From the NCBI RefSeq assembly GCF_000373265.1, contig NZ_KB890762.1, positions 305,705 through 369,704 of the forward strand: DNA of 64,000 bases, read 5' to 3'. The notes under the pieces were generated by a model. That model was not told where the DNA came from. It saw nothing but the letters and a program-made list of their open reading frames with translations, and did not search any database. Positions 25,946-34,977 of this stretch are shown here, piece by piece (within the stretch, counting starts at the first letter, position 1; each line of letters starts with the position of its first letter). The translations under genes were made by a program, and so were the position numbers. The DNA is from Pontibacter roseus DSM 17521 (GTDB lineage: Bacteria > Bacteroidota > Bacteroidia > Cytophagales > Hymenobacteraceae).

Positions 25946-26500
25946 ATGAAAAGTTTACAACTAGCAGTAATAGCAGTGGCAGCTACCTGCCTTATTTCCT
26001 GCAACTCCTCACAACAACAAGAGGAAGTAGCGGCAGCTACAGAGGTAGAAACAACAGGTGCGGGTCAGTCTGCCGTGGCAGATGACGAGTCACAGAAAAA
26101 CATCGTGCAGACGGCCGTAGGGTCTCCAGACCATACCACGTTGGTAGCTGCCGTGAAAGCAGCTGAGTTGGTCGATGTGCTGTCCAATGCCGGACCATTC
26201 ACGGTATTCGCGCCGACTAATGAGGCATTTGAGAAACTACCGGCAGGTACGGTAGAAGGATTGCTGGAGCCGGCCAAGAAGAGCGACTTGCGCAATGTGC
26301 TGCAGTACCACGTGTATGTTGGCGTGCTAAACACCGACCGATTCGAGGATGGGCAGAGCCTGGGCCAGGTGAATGGCGGACGCGTGACCATGGGCGTGAA
26401 CGGCGACAAAGTAACCGTGAACGGTGCCAACATCGTGGCTTCCATACCTACCTCAAACGGTGTGATTCACGTGATTGACCAGGTGCTGCTGCCCAAATAG
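25946..26500 (+). CDS. Fasciclin (FAS1) domain lipoprotein
   Basis: The 184-residue protein has a lipobox ending LISC (Cys19), then an acidic, low-complexity linker of about 35 residues. One FAS1 domain fills the rest: NIVQTAVGSPDHTTLVAAVKAA, the H1 motif GPFTVFAPTNEAFEKLP and a YHV motif (LQYHVYVG), with the H2-like VIHVIDQVLLPK at the end. FAS1 domains mediate adhesion, so an envelope attachment role is likely. The 353-bp gap that follows holds a strong terminator and a very AT-rich stretch (26740-26790), but no gene. Confidence 0.93.
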   Translation: MKSLQLAVIAVAATCLISCNSSQQQEEVAAATEVETTGAGQSAVADDESQKNIVQTAVGSPDHTTLVAAVKAAELVDVLSNAGPFTVFAPTNEAFEKLPAGTVEGLLEPAKKSDLRNVLQYHVYVGVLNTDRFEDGQSLGQVNGGRVTMGVNGDKVTVNGANIVASIPTSNGVIHVIDQVLLPK

Positions 26501-26572
26501 GTAGCCATAGGCAAAATCTTATAGGCAGCCTCTAAGAACATTTTATCCATCGGTTCACACAGAAGTTACTTT

Positions 26573-26622
26573 ATGGGTCGGCCATACCTTGTCTTAGCAC
26601 ATGGTATGGCCGACCCATTTTT
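26573..26622 (+). terminator. Strong terminator after the fasciclin gene
   Basis: A 16-bp perfect stem (26573-26588 with 26603-26618), 14-nt loop, then a five-T run. Both arms carry a GGTATGG/CCATACC relative of the dispersed motif. Confidence 0.85.
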
Positions 26623-26853
26623 ACTGTGGGAGTGGGTACATTCAGGGTGGTAACTGGGTATGGCCACTCCTCCTACAGCTATACCTGAATCAAAGGTTGT
26701 TGAATCTTAAATGGGTAGATAAATGAACAAAAAGTGTTAAAGTTTTATAATTATGTAAAATAATTATAAAAAATAGAATATAATTTATGTGATTGCCGTA
26801 AAATGCTCAGTATTCAGGAATAGCTTATCTACAACCTAAAACGTCAGCACCTT

Positions 26854-28302
26854 ATGTATCCTAAACTGAGTCATTTACAATTCATCCGGTATCCGCTTAT
26901 GCTGTTTGTACTGGCAGTTGCCTCCTGCAGCCCGCGTACCACTCCCACCCAAGAAACGGAGGCAGCCGCAACCACGGCGGAACCTGCCAGTCCGGCGGCA
27001 CCCACTGAATCTTCCTACCAAGTTCCCGTCGATTATTACAAACTGGACAATGGTCTCAAGGTCGTGCTCTCACCCGACAAAACGGCTCCCGTGGTGACGG
27101 TGGCCGTGTACTACAACATCGGCTTCCGCATTGAACCTAAAAACCGCACTGGCTTCGCCCACCTCTTCGAACACATGATGTTCCAGGGCTCCGAGAACCT
27201 GGGCAAGATGGAGTTTATCCAGTTGGTGCAGAAGAATGGGGGCGTGCTGAACGGCAGTACCCGCTTTGACTTCACCAACTACTTCGAGACAGTGCCAGCC
27301 CATAAGTTGGAGACCATGCTCTGGGCGGAGGCTGACCGCATGAAGGGCCTCAATATCACCCAGGAGAACTTAACCAACCAGCAGGGTGTGGTGAAGAACG
27401 AGGTGAAGGTGAACGTGCTCAACCAGCCCTACGGTGGGTTTCCTTGGCTAGACATGCCGCAGTACGCCAACAAGAACTGGTACAACGCCCATAACTTCTA
27501 TGGTGATTTAAAAGACCTCGATGCTGCCAATCTGGAGGACGTGAAGTCGTTTTTCGACACCTATTATTCACCTAACAATGCCGTGGTGGTCGTGGTGGGT
27601 GATTTCGAAACGGGCCAGGCCAAGAACTGGATTCAACAGTATTTTGCAGGTATACCTGCCGGCAACCTGCCTCCCAAAGCCGATTTGACGGAGCCGCGCC
27701 AGGAAAAGGAGCAGCGCTTCACCAAAGACGACAAACTGGCTAACCGGCCCGCCTTGGCTTTTGCCTACCACATGCCGGAGCGCAACACGCCGGAGTATTA
27801 TGCCATGGGCCTGTTGGACCAGATTCTGCTGCAGGGCAACGATAGCCGGCTGTACCAGGCGCTAGTGCAGGAGCGAGGCTACGCCGGTTCAGTGGATGGT
27901 GGCATCAACGCCTTCTTGGGCAACATGTACAACTACAACGGCCCCATGCTCTGGATGGGCAGCCTGATTCACGACAACAGCGTGACCGCCGATTCCATCG
28001 TGACGGTCCTTGACCAGGAGATACAGAAGCTGGAGCAGGGTGGCATCAGCCAGGAACTGCTGGATTTGGCCATCGTCAAGATGCGCTCTTCCCTATATGA
28101 CCAGCTGGCGCAAGGCTCGGGCTTCGGTACGGCTGATTTGCTGGCCTCATTCGCCTTATTTGACGATAACCCGGCCCGCATCAACAACCTGGAAGCTGAG
28201 TTCAGAAAAGTCACCCCACAGCTCCTACAGAAAACCATACAGGAGTACCTGCGCCCGACTAACCGTACTGTACTGATTGTAAACCCCCAGGCAAAAAGCT
28301 AA
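26854..28302 (+). CDS. M16 family zinc peptidase, catalytic subunit, lipoprotein
   Basis: A hydrophobic start ends in AVASC, a lipobox, so the enzyme is probably membrane-anchored in the periplasm. The inverted zinc motif HLFEH is at 103-107 and the downstream Glu ligand is likely in the NQQGVVKNEVKVN region about 75 residues later. M16 proteins fold as two similar halves; the second begins near residue 280 (LANRPALAFAYHMPER). It is followed after 6 nt by a second M16 gene without the zinc motif, the usual heterodimer arrangement. Such pairs degrade or process peptides. Length is typical. Confidence 0.94.
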   Translation: MYPKLSHLQFIRYPLMLFVLAVASCSPRTTPTQETEAAATTAEPASPAAPTESSYQVPVDYYKLDNGLKVVLSPDKTAPVVTVAVYYNIGFRIEPKNRTGFAHLFEHMMFQGSENLGKMEFIQLVQKNGGVLNGSTRFDFTNYFETVPAHKLETMLWAEADRMKGLNITQENLTNQQGVVKNEVKVNVLNQPYGGFPWLDMPQYANKNWYNAHNFYGDLKDLDAANLEDVKSFFDTYYSPNNAVVVVVGDFETGQAKNWIQQYFAGIPAGNLPPKADLTEPRQEKEQRFTKDDKLANRPALAFAYHMPERNTPEYYAMGLLDQILLQGNDSRLYQALVQERGYAGSVDGGINAFLGNMYNYNGPMLWMGSLIHDNSVTADSIVTVLDQEIQKLEQGGISQELLDLAIVKMRSSLYDQLAQGSGFGTADLLASFALFDDNPARINNLEAEFRKVTPQLLQKTIQEYLRPTNRTVLIVNPQAKS

Positions 28303-28308
28303 ACCGCT

Positions 28309-29703
28309 ATGAACAAGATACTGATAACCGTACTGAGCTTCCTGCTACTGCAGGCAGGTACCGCAATTGCCCAGAAACAGGCGCCCCCGGAAGGTAGTGC
28401 GCCCAAAGATTTCAGACTCCCAGCCAAGCAGGACTTTGACTTGGCCAATGGCCTGTCTGCCTCCATGGTGCCCTATGGCGAGATTCCGAAAGTGACCGTG
28501 GGAATTATTGTGCAGGCAGGAAACGTGCATGAGGGTGAGAAGGAAAACGGCCTGGCTGACATTGTAGGTAACCTCTTGCAGGAAGGCACTGCTACCCGCA
28601 ACGCCCGCCAGCTGGCGGAGAAAGTGGCGCATATGGGCGGCTCCCTATATGTCAGCGTTGGCCCTAACCAGACCGCAGTGTATGGCTCCGCCTTGTCAGA
28701 GTATGGCCCGGAACTGGTACGCCTGATGGCAGACCTGCTGCAGAACCCGGCCTTTCCGGAGTCGGAGGTGGAACGCGTGAAGAACGACTTCAAGCGCCAG
28801 ATGAACCTGGCACGGCAGCAGCCGGGGACCCAGGCGCAGGTCAAATTCATGAGCGTGCTCTACCCGAATCACCCTTATGGTCGGGCGCTGCCCACAGACG
28901 CCATGATAGAGGGCTTCACACTGGAGCAGGTACGAAATTTCTACAACACCCACTACGGTGCCGACCGCACCAACGTGTATGTGGCCGGCAAGTTTGATGG
29001 CGGTGCCATGAAAGAGGCCATCACGGCTTCGCTTAATGATTGGGAAAAGGGCCCCGCTCCGCAGATTGCAGTAGCCAAGCCGGTAACCAAAGGGGAGATG
29101 CTGGTGATTGACCGACCCGGGGCACCGCAGTCCACCATTGTTTTCGGTTTGCCAGTAGTGGACCCAGCTCATCCGGATTACATGCCTTTGCGCATCACGA
29201 ACTCCCTGCTGGGCGGCTCGTTTGGCTCCCGCATTACGCGCAACATCCGCGAAGACAAAGGCTATACCTACTCGCCCTACAGCACGCTGGCCGCGCGCTA
29301 CCGAGTGGGCGATTGGTCGCAGGTGGCAGACGTCACCACGGAGCACACAGGCAACTCGCTGCGCGAAATCGTGAACGAAATAAACCGCCTGAGCAAGGAG
29401 CCACCGTCCAAGGAGGAGCTGGAGGGCATCAAGAACTACGAGGCTGGCTTGTTCGTGCTGCGCAATTCCACACCGGGAGGCATCATCGGGCAGCTCAACT
29501 TTTTGGAATTGCACGGGCTGCCGGAGAGTTTCCTGACCAACCAGGTGCAGAACATAATGGCCATCACGCCGCAGCAGGTGCAGCAGACCGCCCAGAAGTA
29601 CATCCGACCCAAAGATATGACGCTGGTTGTGGTGGGCGACCGAAAACAGATAGACTCACAGCTGAAGACCTTCCAGGGCAACCTCAAGAAGAACCCACTG
29701 TAA
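28309..29703 (+). CDS. M16 family non-catalytic partner subunit
   Basis: The 464-residue product has a signal peptide ending GTAIAQ but no lipobox. At the position of HxxEH it reads NGLADIVGNLLQ, so the zinc site is lost. The rest is M16-like: FDLANGLSASMVPYGEIPKVTVGIIVQAG, and an R/Y region (GGSFGSRITRNIREDKGYTYSPYS) that contributes to the partner's substrate pocket in known heterodimers. It should pair with the catalytic subunit coded 6 nt upstream. A hairpin terminator follows, so the operon is just these two genes. Confidence 0.93.
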   Translation: MNKILITVLSFLLLQAGTAIAQKQAPPEGSAPKDFRLPAKQDFDLANGLSASMVPYGEIPKVTVGIIVQAGNVHEGEKENGLADIVGNLLQEGTATRNARQLAEKVAHMGGSLYVSVGPNQTAVYGSALSEYGPELVRLMADLLQNPAFPESEVERVKNDFKRQMNLARQQPGTQAQVKFMSVLYPNHPYGRALPTDAMIEGFTLEQVRNFYNTHYGADRTNVYVAGKFDGGAMKEAITASLNDWEKGPAPQIAVAKPVTKGEMLVIDRPGAPQSTIVFGLPVVDPAHPDYMPLRITNSLLGGSFGSRITRNIREDKGYTYSPYSTLAARYRVGDWSQVADVTTEHTGNSLREIVNEINRLSKEPPSKEELEGIKNYEAGLFVLRNSTPGGIIGQLNFLELHGLPESFLTNQVQNIMAITPQQVQQTAQKYIRPKDMTLVVVGDRKQIDSQLKTFQGNLKKNPL

Positions 29704-29742
29704 ATTGCCTAGGTATAGCGAAGGTTCCTTATATCTATTTAC

Positions 29743-29771
29743 AAGCCGCCCGCGTACAACACGGGCGGCTT
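29743..29771 (+). terminator. Terminator of the M16 operon
   Basis: AAGCCGCCCG (29743-29752) pairs with CGGGCGGCTT (29762-29771), followed by TTG and more T. Confidence 0.82.
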
Positions 29772-29953
29772 TTGTTTGAACTTCAATTCATATGTTCTTG
29801 GCATATTTGACCCTGATTTGAATTGCGGCTATATTTGCCTACATTACAAAAATCCATGTACAGGTGCCCCAGACGTTATCGGCCTCTGTGCTTTTGTCCG
29901 TTTTGCCTTGCATAGGAGGCGGATGAAGGAATCTGCTTGAAAACTTAACTTGA

Positions 29954-32077
29954 ATGCCTGACACGACAACAAGCTCTTCTGAAGCAAGGGCGGCTGATAT
30001 TTTTCGGGGTGGAGGAGAGATGGGGGCCTTGATGCAGGCCTATGATTGGGAAAAGCATCCACTCGGAGCGCCTTCTCAATGGCCGCAAAGCCTGCAGGCC
30101 AACATCCGACTCCTGCTCAACTCCCGCTTCCCGATGTTCATCTGGTGGTCTGGAGATTTCTACATGTTCCACAACGATGCCTACCTGCCCGCCCTTGGGA
30201 AGAAGCACCCAGCGGCCTTGGGTGCGAGTGCCCGCGACATGTGGGCTGAGATTTGGGACGAGGTAGGAGGTATAGCAGAGACGATTCTGCAGCAGGGTAA
30301 TTCGTATTACGCTGAAAACCTGCTCCTATACCTGGAAAGGAAGGGCTACAACGAAGAGACCTACTGGACTTTTTCCTACAGTCCCGCCTTTGACGATGCA
30401 GGCAATGTGGCAGGAATGTTCTGCGCCTGCAGCGAGGTGACCGACAGTATGCTGGGTCAGAGACGTCTCAACACACTTCGGGAGACTTCTGATGCCATGA
30501 CCCCAGTCTATACCTTGGACCAGGCATGCCAGCATACCTGTGACATACTGGCCAGGAACACTCAGGATATACCCTATTGCTTCATCTACCTGCTGAACGG
30601 AAGCGCCACCGAAGCAAGACTTGCCGGTAAGGCTGGTTCTGTAGCAGGAGCTGCCATACCTGATGCGCTAAACCTAAGCGATTTGTCCGCTTCGGCTGAT
30701 TCTCCTTTCGCGGAGGCTATCCGGAGACGGGAGCCTGTCGTGGTCGATGACTCCAGCAGCAACACATCCCTTGAGCCACATGCCTTTTTCAGGGACTTGC
30801 CTGGAAGGACCGTGATTCTGCCAGTACATCGGCCTGACCACCAACAGATAATCGGTTTCTTTGTGGCAGGCATAAGCTCCAAGCTCGACTATACCGCTGA
30901 TTACCAGAATTTCCATAGACTCATCACCGGCCAGATAGCCACCTCCATCATCAGCATACAGGCGCGCGAGGCGGTTATGAAGCAACAGGAAACCCTGCAC
31001 GAGATGTTCCAGCAGGCACCTGTTGGTATCACCATTCTGCGGGGCCCTGACCACATCATTGATTTGGCCAACCCGGGCGTATGTGAGATTTGGGGCCGCC
31101 GGCAGGAGGACATCATTGGAAGACCTGTTTTAGAAGCCTTGCCTGAAGTCGCGAATCAGGGAGTAAAGCAATTACTCGACGATGTATTTTACACAGGTAT
31201 ACCGTTTGTAGCCAATGAACTTCCTTTTGAGTTTATGCGCAACGGAAAATCTGATACTGTATACCTGAACTTTGTGTACCAACCGGTGCGCGATGCCCAT
31301 GGCGCCATTACGGGCATCATCGCCGTTGCCATCGATATCAACGAGCAGGTGGCGGCGCGGCGGGAAATAGAGACCATGAACAAAGAGCTCATGGCCATCA
31401 ACGCCGACCTGGACAATTTTGTATATTCGGCCTCACATGACTTGAAGGCGCCTATCTCCAACATTGAAGGGCTGATGCACGCCCTGCTGGACTTTTTACC
31501 GAACGAGACACTGGAAAACCCTACTGTACAGCGTCTCACGCAGATGATTCACAGCTCCATTTTACGCTTCAAAAGGGCGCTGACTGACCTGACGGAGGTA
31601 GCCAAGATTCAGCGGGAGGCGGGAGACGACGTTTACATGATTAATCTGTCTGACGCCGTGTCAGAAGTCTTGCTGGACTTTGAATCTGTTATTCAAAACG
31701 GTGCCGCCATAATAGAGCTAGATATGGAAGAGGACCTTGCCCTGCAATACTCTGCCAAAAACCTCCGGAGCATCGTCTACAACCTGGTGAGCAACGCCCT
31801 TAAATACCACAAGCCCAACCAACCCCCCCGTCTCCACATTTCCACTACGTCGGGCACAGATTATATCACTTTGAGCGTCCGGGACGAGGGCCTCGGGATG
31901 AACCTGGCGGATGAGTCCAAGATTTTCTCCATGTTCAAGCGTCTGCACGACCATGTGGAGGGTTCAGGTATAGGCCTGTATATTGTGAAGCGGATTGTGG
32001 AGAATGCCGGCGGGAAAATAGAAGTGGAGAGCCAACCAGGCGAGGGGGCCACTTTCAGAATTTTTTTCAAACGATAA
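29954..32077 (+). CDS. Soluble PAS-GAF-PAS sensor histidine kinase
   Basis: The 707-residue protein has no membrane helix. Residues about 20-165 form a PAS-like domain beginning DWEKHPLGAPSQWP, 175-325 a GAF-like domain, and 340-465 a second PAS (MFQQAPVGITILRGPDHII). A short coiled coil leads to HisKA with phosphoacceptor His495 in SASHDLKAPISNIEGL; the ATPase domain has VYNLVSNALKYH, DEGLGMN and GIGLYIVKRIVENAGG. It is a cytoplasmic kinase of the Bacteroidota phytochrome-related group; the same SHDLKxPI-NIEGL sequence occurs in the CheB-CheR kinase at 48 kb. The single-domain regulator 52 nt downstream is its likely partner. Confidence 0.93.
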   Translation: MPDTTTSSSEARAADIFRGGGEMGALMQAYDWEKHPLGAPSQWPQSLQANIRLLLNSRFPMFIWWSGDFYMFHNDAYLPALGKKHPAALGASARDMWAEIWDEVGGIAETILQQGNSYYAENLLLYLERKGYNEETYWTFSYSPAFDDAGNVAGMFCACSEVTDSMLGQRRLNTLRETSDAMTPVYTLDQACQHTCDILARNTQDIPYCFIYLLNGSATEARLAGKAGSVAGAAIPDALNLSDLSASADSPFAEAIRRREPVVVDDSSSNTSLEPHAFFRDLPGRTVILPVHRPDHQQIIGFFVAGISSKLDYTADYQNFHRLITGQIATSIISIQAREAVMKQQETLHEMFQQAPVGITILRGPDHIIDLANPGVCEIWGRRQEDIIGRPVLEALPEVANQGVKQLLDDVFYTGIPFVANELPFEFMRNGKSDTVYLNFVYQPVRDAHGAITGIIAVAIDINEQVAARREIETMNKELMAINADLDNFVYSASHDLKAPISNIEGLMHALLDFLPNETLENPTVQRLTQMIHSSILRFKRALTDLTEVAKIQREAGDDVYMINLSDAVSEVLLDFESVIQNGAAIIELDMEEDLALQYSAKNLRSIVYNLVSNALKYHKPNQPPRLHISTTSGTDYITLSVRDEGLGMNLADESKIFSMFKRLHDHVEGSGIGLYIVKRIVENAGGKIEVESQPGEGATFRIFFKR

Positions 32078-32129
32078 ATACAGACAGTAACGGGAGTGGG
32101 AACACACCCGTTTTGCTGCCAATAGAACT

Positions 32130-32564
32130 ATGAATACGAACCTCAACTCCATATTGCTTATTGACGATGACCAAGCCTCCAACTTCATCAATGAGCTGCT
32201 GATTCAGAAAGCGAACATCACACAGAACCTGCTGATAGCCCGCAACGGAAAGGAAGCGATAGACATCATACAGGAACGTTGCCTGGAGCCGGAAGGTACG
32301 CCTGCCAACATGCCCAACCTGATTCTGCTAGACATCAACATGCCCGTAATGGATGGGTTTGGGTTTTTAGAGGCTTTTGAGAATATGGACTGTCCTTCTA
32401 AAGAGTCAGCTATGATAGCGGTACTTACCACTTCGCTGAACCCTAGGGATGAGGAGCGTGTGAAGGCAGCCGGTATACGGCATTTTCTGAACAAGCCACT
32501 GACCAAGGCAGTGTTGGAGCAGCTCATTTCCGTGCGTTTCGGGCAAGGCGAGAGAACGGCATAA
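32130..32564 (+). CDS. Single-domain CheY-like response regulator
   Basis: The 144-residue protein is only a receiver domain. The acidic pocket is IDDD (11-14), the phosphoacceptor Asp68 lies in LLDINMPVMDG, and the Lys is in FLNKPL. With no output domain it probably relays phosphate to another protein or shuts the kinase off. It follows the histidine kinase in the same orientation and ends in a hairpin terminator 4 nt after its stop, so the two form one transcript. Confidence 0.93.
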   Translation: MNTNLNSILLIDDDQASNFINELLIQKANITQNLLIARNGKEAIDIIQERCLEPEGTPANMPNLILLDINMPVMDGFGFLEAFENMDCPSKESAMIAVLTTSLNPRDEERVKAAGIRHFLNKPLTKAVLEQLISVRFGQGERTA

Positions 32565-32567
32565 AAA

Positions 32568-32598
32568 AAAGAAGGCTCCTGATGAGGGAGCCTTCTTT
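32568..32598 (+). terminator. Terminator of the kinase/regulator operon
   Basis: AAAGAAGGCTCC (32568-32579) pairs perfectly with GGAGCCTTCTTT (32587-32598). Confidence 0.88.
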
Positions 32599-33202
32599 AT
32601 ATTGAAAGGTCATTTAATAAAAAATAAACTTTTCAACTTTTAGCCATTCATTTATACGGAGTGAGTTCAGGATAGGTTGTTATTCCTTCAAAAATATTTT
32701 AAGTTTTTTCGAGATACGAATGCAAGGGGAGTATACGATTCTGGAAGATAATTGAATTCAGTCTTTGACTGGTTCCGCATGAAGCTCCTGAGAAAGGTGA
32801 GTTGCAAGTTAGGCTGGCACGTTTTTTCAGAGTAGTTTCTTCGCCTTCCAATAGTATAGCGGGCGGTAATTTCTACTGTGCGTTTTCAGGTATAGCCTGC
32901 GGGCTTGAGTAGCTTGACAAACACATCCTCTGTTACTCCGTTAAAGGAATGGTGTGTTTGGCGATACGAACGGCCTATAGGTCAAGCTGCTTCGTAAAGT
33001 ATAATATAAATATATACTATTATATGCATCCTGAACGTTGTCAGTTACGTTTAGGATCATCTAAGACAGTACAATTTTTGTGATGCGTGATGAAGGCTGC
33101 TGCTGCATCAGGTCCCTTTCTGTCATAATACGGCCTTGACGCAAGCACCACAACCTTTAACATGTTTCCAATTAATGCCTAAAGCAAACAAAACCAAAGT
33201 GC
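32599..33202 (+). other. Long AT-rich leader region before the seven-gene envelope system
   Basis: About 600 bp carry no credible gene. AT-rich blocks lie at 32610-32710 and 32995-33030. The region must hold the promoter of the operon starting at 33203, but I could not recognise a Bacteroidota TTTG/TAnnTTTG pair. A 17-codon ORF (33176-33229) overlaps the first gene's start in another frame and is not convincing. Confidence 0.5.
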
Positions 33203-34555
33203 ATGCTTCCAAAAAAATCAGTAAGTAGCCTGTACGCGCTGTTTCTCGGCGTGTCGCTGGTGCTGTCAGGCTGCTACACCAAACAAAATGGTGAGGACGC
33301 AACAGAAACTGAGACCGCTACCGCTCCGCAGGAAAACAAGCCCGAGCAACCCAATAACCAACCTGAAGCAGAGGCCAGCCCTGCCACCGCCAACGTGAAC
33401 GTATACCTGGAGGTCTCCAATGGCATGAAAGGCTTCATGCCTCCCTCGGTGGCCGGCAAGGAAGCCACACAGTTCCAGAGCAAGATGAACAGGCTGATAT
33501 CGGAGGTGCAGGACGGACGCTACGTGGACCAGAAGGCCTTTTTCCTGGCCAAAGAAGACGCACAGGGCAGACCGGTGCTCGACAGCGTGTCCTACAATAC
33601 CATGAAGAGCTACATCGTGAGCGGTATCAAGGACGATGTGCGCGGCACACCGCTACCCGACATGTTGCGCGCGGCGCTGCAGCAGTCTATAGAGCACGAT
33701 GCAGTGAGCGTCATCATCTCGGATTTCATCCATGGACCCAGCGACCAGGGGCAGTTTCTGTCACTGGATTCTGACATCCGAAGCGCGCTGCGCGAGGCAG
33801 AACACAGGGGGCTCGTCGTGGCCGTTCTGGGTGACGTATCTGCCTTCCATGGCACCTACCACCCAGCCGTGAAAAAGCCGGAGGTGCGCAGGACACTGAA
33901 AGGGGAGCAGATTCCGTTCTATACCTGGGTGATTGGCAAACAGGAGGAGGTGCAGGTGGTCATCAACAAAGTGTTCCGCGACCTACCGGCACAGCAGGCA
34001 TTTTTCGGGTTTGAGTACAAGAGCATACCTTATTCGGCTTTACTGAAGACGGGCAATTTCAAGCCAGTCGGCATCGTTTACTGCAGCAGCCGCACCGCTG
34101 ACCCGTGCACCTCCGTCAACCTGCAGCCTCAGCCCAAGGAGCCCGTGGAGTTCACCGTGGGGCTGGACCTGAGCTCACTGCCGGCGAGCATGCAGCAGCC
34201 CAAGTATCTGAAGCAGCACCTGCAGGTGGTGGGCAATGGCTGCCGGGCTTCCATGGTATCGGTGACGGCGGCCGACGAAGGTATAAAAGCCACTCCGGAC
34301 CTGGCCAGGTATACCCACTTTGTGCGGGTGCAGGTGCCGCAGCTGACAGCCAACACCGGTTCGGTGTACATTCAGATGCCACACGTATACCCCGCCTGGG
34401 TGAAAAACTGGACGACGGAGAATGACAACAACCCCGTGGCGGAGCCAGGCAGGACGTACCAGCTGACGAAGATAATGGATGGCGTACAAGCCTTATACAG
34501 AGACCAAAGCGATAATATTTTCAGTGTATCCATGCAATTTAACAAAGCAGACTAA
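33203..34555 (+). CDS. Lipoprotein with a vWA-like fold, first gene of the tubulin/actin/MotAB-like system
   Basis: The 450-residue protein has a lipobox ending LSGC (Cys24) and an acidic Pro/Glu/Asn-rich linker to about residue 65. A vWA-like region follows: a strand VNVYLEVSNGMKGFM stands where vWA domains have the MIDAS DxSxS, and a later strand reads VSVIISDFIHG (168-178), like the conserved TD/SD element. The canonical Asp is replaced by Glu (ExSxGM), so metal binding is uncertain. The C-terminal 190 residues look beta-rich and unassigned. Two closely packed genes follow (6 and 2 nt gaps). It would sit on the periplasmic side of a membrane. The fold call is inference from motifs. Confidence 0.6.
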   Translation: MLPKKSVSSLYALFLGVSLVLSGCYTKQNGEDATETETATAPQENKPEQPNNQPEAEASPATANVNVYLEVSNGMKGFMPPSVAGKEATQFQSKMNRLISEVQDGRYVDQKAFFLAKEDAQGRPVLDSVSYNTMKSYIVSGIKDDVRGTPLPDMLRAALQQSIEHDAVSVIISDFIHGPSDQGQFLSLDSDIRSALREAEHRGLVVAVLGDVSAFHGTYHPAVKKPEVRRTLKGEQIPFYTWVIGKQEEVQVVINKVFRDLPAQQAFFGFEYKSIPYSALLKTGNFKPVGIVYCSSRTADPCTSVNLQPQPKEPVEFTVGLDLSSLPASMQQPKYLKQHLQVVGNGCRASMVSVTAADEGIKATPDLARYTHFVRVQVPQLTANTGSVYIQMPHVYPAWVKNWTTENDNNPVAEPGRTYQLTKIMDGVQALYRDQSDNIFSVSMQFNKAD

Positions 34556-34561
34556 ATCCAT

Positions 34562-34975
34562 ATGATTCAGAAGTTCTTCTCGGGGCTGTATGAGCTCTTC
34601 CTGGGCCGGCCTATACCTGCCAACTTCACCAACGACTACCGCGAAGTGGTATTCCCCAACACAGGCCTACAGCTTTTCCTTATCACCCTCGCCATCGTGC
34701 TCCTGTACTACTATGTGCTCAACCGCATCATGAGTACCGGGCTTTACAAGACACAGCACTGGGTGATGTTCTTAATCCTGAATGCCATCATCGCTTTTGC
34801 TATACCTATCATCCAGGTCAACAGCAACGGCATCGAGACACATTCCTATACCTACATGTTCGCTTTCGTGAACACGATTTACAGCCTGATACTTTTCTTT
34901 CTTTTCTCCATTCTATTCAAGAGGGGTTCCGTGCAGGCATGGACGACCCCTATGAAATGGCCTAACAAAAAATAA
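34562..34975 (+). CDS. Small three-helix membrane protein of the tubulin/actin/MotAB-like system
   Basis: The 137-residue product is not recognised. It has three predicted transmembrane helices at about 35-52, 66-85 and 97-119, a polar N-terminal 34 residues and a short basic C-terminal tail (KWPNKK). No catalytic motif is seen. It lies 6 nt after the vWA-like lipoprotein and 2 nt before the tubulin-like gene, so it is certainly co-transcribed. A role as a membrane anchor for the cytoplasmic GTPase is plausible but inferred only from position. Confidence 0.75.
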   Translation: MIQKFFSGLYELFLGRPIPANFTNDYREVVFPNTGLQLFLITLAIVLLYYYVLNRIMSTGLYKTQHWVMFLILNAIIAFAIPIIQVNSNGIETHSYTYMFAFVNTIYSLILFFLFSILFKRGSVQAWTTPMKWPNKK

Positions 34976-34977
34976 CA

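Noticed and set aside
28696-29514. 272-codon ORF antisense to the M16 partner gene
   Set aside because: Shadow ORF; the M16 frame has clear motifs and proper operon spacing.
33176-33229. 17-codon ORF overlapping the start of the vWA-like lipoprotein gene
   Set aside because: A leader peptide was considered, but no stem-loop pair or codon run supports attenuation.
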